NCBI RefSeq assembly: GCF_000499845.2
Contig: NC_023750.2
Span: 6,508,874 to 6,572,873, forward strand
Source: Phaseolus vulgaris
Lineage: Eukaryota > Streptophyta > Magnoliopsida > Fabales > Fabaceae
DNA length: 64,000 nucleotides
Reading direction: 5' to 3'
Numbering within the stretch: position 1 is the stretch's first letter; each line of letters opens with the position of its first letter. The notes beneath the pieces were generated by a model. The model was given only the letters and a program-made list of their open reading frames with translations, was not told the DNA's origin and did no database searches. The translations under genes were made by a program, and so were the position numbers. Of the stretch, positions 57,397-64,000 are shown one piece after another.

Positions 57397-57733
57397 ATTT
57401 AAATCACTTTCCCTTTTTTTATCTTTAGAGTAAGTGAAGCTTTCTATTATAATAAATTAGGAAAGTGATTTAAATTGTAATAATTTTTCTTACTATTAAT
57501 CACTAATAATTTTAAGTGGAGTAATTTTTTTTAATTATTTTTTTTACATGATATTCAATTGGAAATTTAGTGTCACCTACTCCAATTCAACCCTATTTGG
57601 CTAATATAAAAATCAGCATCTAGTCAAAAACCAACATTTCTTTTGAAAGAAAACATGATCTTTGTAGCTAATTACAATTTGGAATGTCTTTAACTGTTAA
57701 TTAACATTTGAACTGAACTCGTGAAAAAGAGAT
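57397..57733 (-). repeat. Arm of an inverted repeat shared with 47331-47716
   Basis: Reverse complement of 47331-47716 with moderate divergence. It contains a local inverted pair, TTTAAATCACTTTCC (57398) and GGAAAGTGATTTAAA (57463). Confidence 0.65.
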
Positions 57734-60418
57734 ACGAACTTTTAGTAACGTGATTTCTATTTTGTTTATGAAAAAGATTTAAATCCTATATTTTGTTTAT
57801 ATGTCAACAGTAATTTTTTATAAGATCTCAACCTAAGTGAAAAATCTCAAATTCAAAAACTAATATAAAAATAATATAGAAAAAAAAAATATGTAATGAC
57901 TTATAAAATAGTTTTATAGTTCAAGTGGTATAGTTAGAATGACATCTTAGTATTTTATTATTAGAATAAAGCGTATATAAATAGGAATATTCAGGTCTCA
58001 TTTTAAAATAATCATTATCTCTTTAGAAAAGTTTTTCATTTCTTCTTCATTCTCTCTCTAGATTTTTAACCTCATCCTTCATCAGACTAACAATCGGAGG
58101 TCACTTAGACTCCTAATAGTGAGTAGATTAAAATTGTCTTATCAGAATTTTGTTAGACTAAGTTCAATTATGCTTTTTTTTTCTTTGAGTCGATTTTCAA
58201 TTTTCTTGCTGAAATAGATAGATGTTCTTTTCATGTGGTATATGAGACTCCAGGAATAGTCTATATTAGTTTTGAGTCTGAATGATATGTTTGAATCATT
58301 GATCAAGACTTTTTTATGCAGGTTAGGTTATCCCTGATTTTTTAAGAGCTGAAGCTCTTTGTGAATATGTCTACTTCTAATCAAGTACGGATGTTAGTGT
58401 CATCTTTCACTGGAACTTTAGGTTTGACAATCTGGATGTGAAGGTGACATGATCACAAGTTCCAAAATTTTATTGCATGGTTTGATTTATTGATTCAACA
58501 TATATGTTAATTGATGAAAAGGATTTGAAGTTTAAACAATTGGATAAGTGGTTAATGACTTGAATTGATTTTTATGTGTATTTTGAAGTTAAGTATTTGT
58601 TTTTACCTGTTGAATTATGATTTTAAATGAGTTATACTTGCTTTCAACCTTAAATCCACTCAACACAATTTCCCCTATGCTAAGCGGATTTGAGTTGTAG
58701 TGTTTAGGGTGCTCTCGACCTCAAAATTTACTCAACACAATTTCCCTGCGTTAAGTATATTTGAGCTACAATTTTTATAGTGTTCTCTGATCTCAAATGC
58801 ACTTAGTGCCAACATTTTGTGCTTAGCACCAACACCCTACAATCAACACCAATATCCAGCACTTAGCGCAGGCACCCTGAACTCAAACCCAGTTTTCTGG
58901 GCTCGAGTCATTTTCACAACATTTGTTATTTTCGATCAGCTACCTATTTTTTTCATTTTTATAGGCTGTGAAATTGAATTAAATCTTATGAAAATTTATC
59001 ATTTTGTAAATTGTAAGTGATTATAATTTTCTAAAGGCTAATAGTTTTAATTTATTCAACTTAAGTATTTTAAAACAAGTAAATCTAACATTTATCAAAA
59101 TGTAAAGCAAATACTCGTTATATATTCAATTGATTTGTGAAATTTTAAATGTTATGTGATTACTGTTGATATTTTCTAATAGTTTTAAAAGTATAAATTT
59201 ATGTATGATTGAATAGTATGTTGATGAGTGAGAGGAAATATGAATCACGTGGAATGTGATCGAGACATAGTATTTTCAGGAAAGGAAATATCATATTGAG
59301 ATTGGTTAAGATGTGCATTGATTAGGGATTTGTCTAGAAAGAAATATCTTGACTCTACTAGTAAATTAGAATCATGTATATGGAGACTATTAAGTGGTGT
59401 GGTGAGAGTTGAATAAGATTCATACGATTGAGTATGAGGTTTGAAAGATAACTAGTTTGACATGTCATATGGATTAATCTTGTCATATGAGATGATTTGA
59501 TATTGATATTCTTATGTGCATAGTTGTGTGGATTTCATTATGGACTAGTATGACAAACGCATATCTCTGAATCTAAATCAATATAGGAGTCTTTTGAAAG
59601 TAGAGTAAAATATTTATGTATGTTAGTTAGTTAATTTCTAACATGAGAAATATTGGTTGAGTTAATTATAGATACATGATTATTTATTTAAATTGATATG
59701 AAAAGTGATGAATTATATGTTTCTAGTTGTCCTTAATATGAAAAGTGATGAATTATAAGAATTAATTAGGAAATTTTTATATGTTTTTTTTTATATTTTT
59801 ATATTACACCTTAAAATTAATATTAATTGACTTAAGAAATATTTTATTAGAAAAACTTGATTTTGGTATTAGAGCTTTTTAATATAGTATTCATCCATCT
59901 TAGTTATATTGAACTGATCAATTATTTGGAATGGATTTATGAATATAACACACACAAAAAAACTAATACTAAAAAGTGATGTTTTTTAATTGTTTGCCAC
60001 ATTTTTTATTTGGATAAAATGAGACAAAAGATAGCACAGTAGGTTTAGTCCATTTATAAAATAAAAAAAAATTGTAAAAAAAAATCAATGTGCAACTATA
60101 TTTTGTAGGGCCCTTATAAATAAGCTTGTTTCTTGGGCATGATCCCTATATATCGGACCTGAGATTTACCTACAATTAAGTTTTTCAATAATTGTTAATA
60201 AATAAATATTATGCAAAAATAAAATAGTGACAAAAAAGTATTATATATATATATATATATATTATAAGTAGGTTAATTAATTATTTGGTGTATGTAGATG
60301 ATTAAATTTTATGGTATTCCCTTTATACTTAAAATTATCTATTTTAATTATTATAAGTAATATTTTAAATATTTTTTAATCACTATGAATTTAGATAGTA
60401 GTATGTAAAGATATTAAA

Positions 60419-60456
<38 letters not shown>

Positions 60457-61195
60457 ACTAAAAATATTAAAATGACATGTATACAAATTAAAATGAATTG
60501 AATTTTAAGTATATAAATAAAGATAAAATTTGCTATCTAGACTAAATGAGTAATTAAAATTAATATATATATATATATATTAAACAACTTCAAAAAAAAT
60601 ATTACTTTATATGCATACCTAATGTTTTTTCTATATTTTTTTTTTCATAAAAAAACCCTACAAAAGAATCATCTTAATTTACATTTTCCTTGGCTCTTTC
60701 TTGCTTTTCCCATTCACCCCTTTCCCTTTCTTGCCCCAAACCTAACATACCAAAGTACTTATTTTTGCTTAAAGAACAAATTATATATTCCTTCTATTTC
60801 AAAACGACTTATGTTTTAATATTTTAAAAAAACACATGGATTAATTTTTATCAAAATATTAAAACTTTTACCATGAAATTTACTTCAAATAAATTACACT
60901 AGTTCAATACTTGTTTTCTTAATATTGTAGCCACCAACCTCTAGACCCCGTTGGAAAAAAAAATATTTTAATGATAAAAAAACGAGTAAATAACAAATTT
61001 CATCCTTTAAAAAATGAAAAATCTAATTTAATCCTTGAATGTATAAAAAGCTTAAAATTGGTAGTTAATATTGTAGTTTAATAATAAAAATTGTTTTACA
61101 AATAGTAGTTGAATAAAAGTTAAGAAAAATTGTAGAGATTTAAGAGTAAATAAAAGGGTTTAGGTTAAATATTGATGGGAATTTGCAAGGATTGT
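57734..61195. other. Intergenic region with a short tandem repeat and TA microsatellites
   Basis: No gene recognised. 58646-58790 contains two diverged units of about 70 bp sharing CTCAACACAATTTCCC, TTTGAG and GTGTT-type blocks. TA runs lie at about 60243-60262, 60424-60452 and 60562-60580. A CACTTAGCGCAGGCACC-like stretch near 58860 may be old repeat sequence. Confidence 0.45.
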
Positions 61196-61480
61196 GTTGT
61201 GTAGGTTGGGATGTGAAGAAGAGAGAGCGCACGTGCAACGGGCAGCAGGGTAGTGGCTGACCGTGATGTACGGGCAACTGTTGTGGGTCTGCACGACAAG
61301 GACAGGTGAATAGAAGCGCCAGCAAGACCATGAGTCAGGTGGGCCCCACTTCGATGGTCCTTGTCGCCTTCTCTTTCTCTGTGGGTCCCTTGCCCCGTCA
61401 GCTCCATGTTTGCTTTTCTTAACCTTTTTCCTCTTCTCTTTATCTTCATTTTCTTTTTTTTTCTCAACATTATTATCATT
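61196..61480. promoter_or_regulatory. GC-rich island with TCP-type boxes, possible promoter
   Basis: A GC-rich patch in very AT-rich surroundings. It contains the perfect palindrome GTGGGCCCCAC (about 61339-61349), which matches the known TCP factor site GTGGGNCC on both strands, a further GTGGGTCCC (about 61381), and CACGTG-like CGCACGTGC (about 61228). It is followed by a CT-rich tract and poly-T. No coding exon is recognised nearby, so which gene it would serve is open. A minus-strand open frame here is short and compositionally biased. Confidence 0.3.
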
Positions 61481-64000
61481 ATTATTCTAAATTAATGAGA
61501 AAGACAACATTTTTCTTGTATCTTCTTCTCATGGATACATTTTGCATTATTTGGATGATAATAATGAACTTTTCAAATCGTATTTTTAGCATATTTTAAT
61601 AGTAATTTTATAAGTTTTTTAAAAATTTTATTGTGTTATATTTATATTTATGTATATATCATACATTATTGAGATTCCATCGATTAATAATCGATGGAGT
61701 ATCTTCGAATCACGAAATTGACATAATTTTTATACATTTAATAAATGTCCCTTGACATAGGATAATTAATGTAATTGCAATACAAAATGTTATCTAATTT
61801 TGAGATTAACTCGATAACATGTCCTAAATTAGGTTTAGATGTCCATCACGATTCTATAAATATACACAACAATTAAGGTAAAAATATGCATTAAAGAATA
61901 TTTTTTATTTCCATATATTTCATACTGAATTTTAACTTAGACATCAAAGTACCTTTTATAAGTATCACACCCTCACCAACAAAAAACCAAAGATGTTATG
62001 ACATTACTTAGGATCGACGAGATCGATAAAACAGTGAAACTTTCCCGGCTTTTATAACAACAATACCTAATAAATATAAGGATTTCTTTTAAAATTAGAA
62101 AAAATTTAATACCTATAATTTTTTAAGTTTTGTTTTTACAATTTTGACTCTAATATAAATTTTATTAAAATTCAAATTTGAATTAATATTTTATTTAATT
62201 ATTAATAAAAATATATATTTTTAAGATAAAAAGTATCATTCTATTTTTATGATTCATGGTGTTACTTAAAATTACGAAACATAAATTTTATGTTATCGAG
62301 ATTCTCCATCTTACAATATTTAAATGTTGAACTTACATTCTATGTATGAGATCTCTAATTAAAGAGTCTTATAACACCTAGACTTACAACGATCTCTAAT
62401 CAAAATGTTCTTTAATACTATAAATAACACTTTTCTAAAGTACAATTTATTTTTATCAGGGTATCAATACTCTTAGCAATTAATAAGTACTTAAATGCAG
62501 GTTCCACTAATTTACATCTTTAAAGTTTTATGATTTAATAACCACAAAATCATGCAGTTTATATTTTAAAACAAAAATGTTGTATTATTTGAAAGTGAAG
62601 TTATTTTTTTGGGTGGAAAATTGATGAATCCCCACTATAAAATTTCTCTTACACTATTTTATGATTATTCTAGAATTGTGGGAAGTGACGTGCTGTGTAA
62701 AGAAACAGCCATAAGTGGCAGATGGGGCCATGCACAGCATAGATATCATGAGTTTGTTTGATTTTGATGCAATGGGAGTGACACAATTACCTTTATGCCC
62801 TTTTTCTTACATGATTTTCATAACTTTTTCAAAAGCAAAAATGTGTCATTGCATTATGAAATCAAATTCCGTGCACATTTTCAAAAGCTCACAAACTTTA
62901 TTGCTTTTCATTTTCAAATTGAATGTAAATCCCTCAATCACAAATTCCAACATTAACAGAGAGTCTTGGCAAACATTAGTTAATAAGACCTAATTATTAG
63001 TTAATTCATTGTTTATTATCACGGACACTGATACGAATAGGAATATAGAGATAGGTAAAATTTCTGGAAACACGAATTTATATATTATATAATTATGAAT
63101 TATATAAATTAATAATAAAGATTTATGTGGATAAGGATGTTTTAAATTATTTTTTAGAAAAAAAAATGTTTTTCATAATTGATTCATAATAATTTGTTTC
63201 TTATTTTTATAATCATAAAAACAATTTATATAATAAAGTTTGAATTTTGAGAAAATTAATGTTTTTTTTTTTTTAAAAGTGTGTTAGAACCGTACTAGAA
63301 TTGTCAAAAATCTAACAAATGCTTTTTGAATTGGACACTTCATGGATACGTGTCCTACAGGTGTCATACGAGTATCGTATCCTATACTCGTATCGGACAC
63401 CGACATGCCATTTAAGAGGAGTGTCTGAGCTTCTATTAGTTAATAATTTTTTATTGCATATAAATAAAATTTGTGTTACTTTTTGAGAAAGAGATTATTG
63501 AGTGTAATTTTCATATAATATAGTTTTTTTTTAATTTTTCAAATGGTGTAATTTCATTAAATATTTTTTAAAATAAATAAAATAAAATTATTTTAAATTA
63601 AAAAAATCACATGGGTGAATATAATTTTATTGAAATTTGATATAATTGAAATCGTCTAATATAAAAATTGAAATTATACATATAACAAATATAACTTACT
63701 TAATCTTAGAACAATTTTTCTTTTATTTCAAAAATATCAAATCAAATTTGGAAGAAAAAACTTATAACATCATGTACAAAATATTAATTTTTTAAATTTA
63801 TAATGTTAAATGTTTTTAATTTAAACCATATAAATAACTAAAAAGTGATAACCTATTTATATTTGAAAATTTAAAAATGGTGAGAAGGTATATTAAAATA
63901 TAATGAATAACAATGAAAAGTAAATAAAAAAGATATAAACTGAGTGAAATGCCTAATGTTTCTTATATTAGTCCAACTATACTTTATAAGGTAATCATAT
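61481..64000. other. AT-rich intergenic end of window
   Basis: No gene seen. A less AT-rich block near 62690-62760 (GTGACGTGCTGTG, TGGGGCCATGCACAGC) stands out but has no long frame. 63020-63406 is bounded by facing similar sequences. Confidence 0.4.
63020..63406. repeat. Small inverted-repeat-bounded element (MITE-like)
   Basis: The left boundary reads ACGGACACTGATACGAATAG, and the right boundary, inverted, reads CGGTGTCCGATACGAGTATA. The right part has a second palindromic pair, CGAGTATCGTATCC and TATACTCGTATCGG. The interior is AT-rich. Ends and target duplication are not fixed. Confidence 0.35.

Noticed and set aside
61165..61479. 104-codon minus-strand frame in the GC-rich island
   Set aside because: Begins with Lys/Arg low complexity from poly-T/CT tracts and shows no family resemblance; treated as a possible regulatory region instead.

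Overview
This is a nuclear plant window, very probably from a legume of the bean/cowpea group (Phaseoleae; inferred from the style of its host genes and repeats, not proven). Evidence for a plant: GT-AG introns, an AT-rich background, a nuclear mitochondrial-type ATP synthase delta' gene with a 1.6 kb intron, NDR1/HIN1-like genes, and plant-type Copia, Tat-lineage Gypsy, L1-type LINE, MULE and CACTA transposons. Host genes are few: the 3' end of an unrecognised gene (1-638), the complete ATP synthase delta' gene (8283-10509), a frameshifted NDR1/HIN1-like copy (46533-47070), an intact one (55094-54528, minus) and a truncated third copy (20829-20548, minus). Nearly everything else is nested transposon sequence.

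Layout. 1-638: gene end. 1619-7579: compound minus-strand Copia element (LTR-internal-LTR-internal-LTR remnant) holding an oppositely oriented Copia gag-pol pseudogene. 8283-10509: ATP synthase delta'. 11546-13985: inverted-repeat element containing a MULE (11984-13207) with GC-rich, possibly captured cargo. 14040-17150: dead Copia fragment split by a solo LTR that is itself split by an opposite solo LTR. 17190-18311: small CACTA element with 3-bp target duplication. 20548-46826: large head-to-head inverted duplication of the 5' half of the NDR1/HIN1-like gene and its upstream DNA. A Tat-lineage Gypsy element (21176-32982) sits in the left arm; a MULE (34273-45244) sits in the centre, holding a 5'-truncated LINE (35170-44422), which holds an LTR element (36422-42769). 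47071-54527: microsatellites, LINE debris and another solo LTR. 55095-64000: AT-rich intergenic DNA with no convincing gene.

The most unusual item is the LTR element at 36422-42769 and its solo LTRs at 14739-16977, 14938-16069 and 50915-52069. It keeps a long gag ORF and a second ORF in the place where Sireviruses have an env-like ORF, but has no pol. It is sprinkled with a 16-base near-palindrome, AAACAAYCGRTTGTTT, nearly always in doublets whose centres are 21 bp apart, in LTRs, spacers and coding sequence alike. Second in interest is the inverted duplication of the NDR1/HIN1-like gene, which could yield hairpin RNA against the intact paralogue. All repeat alignments, counts and junctions were made by eye.
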